Positions 32,253 through 32,851 of a stretch of DNA of 32,851 nucleotides are shown in pieces. The notes beneath the pieces were generated by a model. It saw nothing but the letters and a program-made list of their open reading frames with translations, did not search any database and was not told where the DNA came from. The translations under genes and the position numbers were made by a program. Source of the stretch: an uncultured Myxococcales bacterium. GTDB lineage: Bacteria > Myxococcota_A > UBA9042 > DTJE01. The first letter of the stretch is position 1. Each line of letters begins with the position of its first letter. The DNA is taken from assembly GCA_903847405.1 (NCBI GenBank), contig CAINDP010000102.1:1-32851 (forward strand). The letters are read 5' to 3'.

Positions 32253-32851
32253 ATGCGCTGCGACACCATCAAGGAATTGTTCGACGACATCGAAGGACAC
32301 CGCGCAGGCGCCTGCCTGGAAGCCGAGGTCCTGGAGCACCTTGCGGAATGCCTGCCCTGCCAGGCCGCCTTCGCCAGCCACCGGCTGGTCACCGAAGCCC
32401 TTCGGGACCTGCCGTCACCGTCGCTTCCGCAGGAACTGCTGGACGTCGTCGAAGGCCGGATCGAAGGAATCCCCGTCGTCCCGTCGTCCCCGGCCCGTCC
32501 CCGGTCCCGCCATCGCGGGACGCTCGTCGTGGCCTTCGCGTCGACGGCACTCTTCAGCGTCTTTCTGGGCATCGCGGCGCCGTGGATCATTCGAGGCCCG
32601 GCTCCCGTTCCGGCCGTCGTTGCCGCCGCGCCGGCCCCCGGTCCCGCCGACGTGTTCCCCGACCTGGATGGTGTGACCGCCACGGTGTCCGGGCGCTTCT
32701 GCCTTCCGTCGTCCTCGTCGCTGCATGTGGCGAAGGGCAAGGAAGTGGACGTCATGGTGTCCTTGAACAGCCCCCGTGCCCTGCAGAACGCCAAGGTCCA
32801 CGTCGTGTTGCCGAAGGGCCTGACCTTCTCGGCGAAGGCCCATCCGCAGCA
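32253..32851 (+). CDS. Zinc-finger anti-sigma factor (3'-truncated by the window edge)
   Basis: About 199 codons are visible and the frame is open to the edge. The N-terminus carries the zinc-binding anti-sigma motif HLAECLPC (His29, Cys33, Cys36), which holds the cognate ECF sigma factor. A hydrophobic helix follows at about residues 89-110 (TLVVAFASTALFSVFLGIA), then a Pro/Ala-rich linker, then the start of an extracytoplasmic beta-rich domain (VDVMVSLNSPRALQNAKVHV). The ATG follows AAGGTG. It is a typical membrane-anchored anti-sigma partner of the upstream gene. The exported domain looks like an adhesion- or CARDB-type fold, but it is incomplete. Confidence 0.82.
   Translation, partial: MRCDTIKELFDDIEGHRAGACLEAEVLEHLAECLPCQAAFASHRLVTEALRDLPSPSLPQELLDVVEGRIEGIPVVPSSPARPRSRHRGTLVVAFASTALFSVFLGIAAPWIIRGPAPVPAVVAAAPAPGPADVFPDLDGVTATVSGRFCLPSSSSLHVAKGKEVDVMVSLNSPRALQNAKVHVVLPKGLTFSAKAHPQ

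Overview
The window is GC-rich (roughly 68-70% by eye) chromosomal DNA with tightly packed operons. It carries 20 protein genes that I regard as secure, one of them cut by the right edge, plus one probable small-protein gene and one tRNA. Lipoproteins with Asp/Val/Pro-rich linkers, a soluble Ser/Thr kinase, a hybrid histidine kinase and an ECF sigma/anti-sigma pair suggest a deltaproteobacterial or Myxococcota-like lineage, or a GC-rich candidate phylum. The sequence alone does not fix the taxon. I see no phage, insertion sequence, plasmid or CRISPR signal.

Layout. 182-1843 (+): a PHP-fold lipoprotein. 7753-1871 (-): an operon of an Nramp-related transporter, a soluble PRC-barrel/MgtE-N/CBS protein, a 37-residue single-helix membrane protein, MutS2 and a DedA protein, read from a strong promoter through a long structured leader. 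9084-8101 (-): a canonical ornithine carbamoyltransferase with its own promoter. 9279-9935 (+): a phytol/dolichol-kinase-like membrane protein, followed by tRNA-Arg(CCU). 14679-10063 (-): a large GH9 lipoprotein with two copies of a lectin-like module. 15455-19795 (+): a three-gene signalling operon (helical-repeat protein, degenerate HD-GYP-like protein, Ser/Thr kinase).

29050-19805 (-) is a nine-gene arginine operon: argR, argG, an unassigned P-loop protein, argC, argD, an acylornithine carbamoyltransferase (argF'), argB, argE, argH. Every junction overlaps by 1-8 bases. Gene order and protein subtype resemble the Bacteroidetes pathway, which carbamoylates N-acyl-ornithine before deacylation. 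The promoter region carries ATGCGC(AT) operator-like sites at exact 20-bp spacing.

31219-29201 (-) is a soluble PAS-PAS hybrid histidine kinase. 31596-32141 (+) is an ECF sigma factor followed by a zinc-finger anti-sigma gene that runs off the window.

The best candidate for undescribed biology is the arginine operon. It has no recognisable N-acylglutamate synthase. A 360-residue protein with a dethiobiotin-synthetase-like P-loop sits between argG and argC. Its argF' has Ala90 at the position that separates acetylornithine (Glu) from succinylornithine (Pro) enzymes. A second, ArcB/E. coli-type carbamoyltransferase lies about 14 kb away in the same window.
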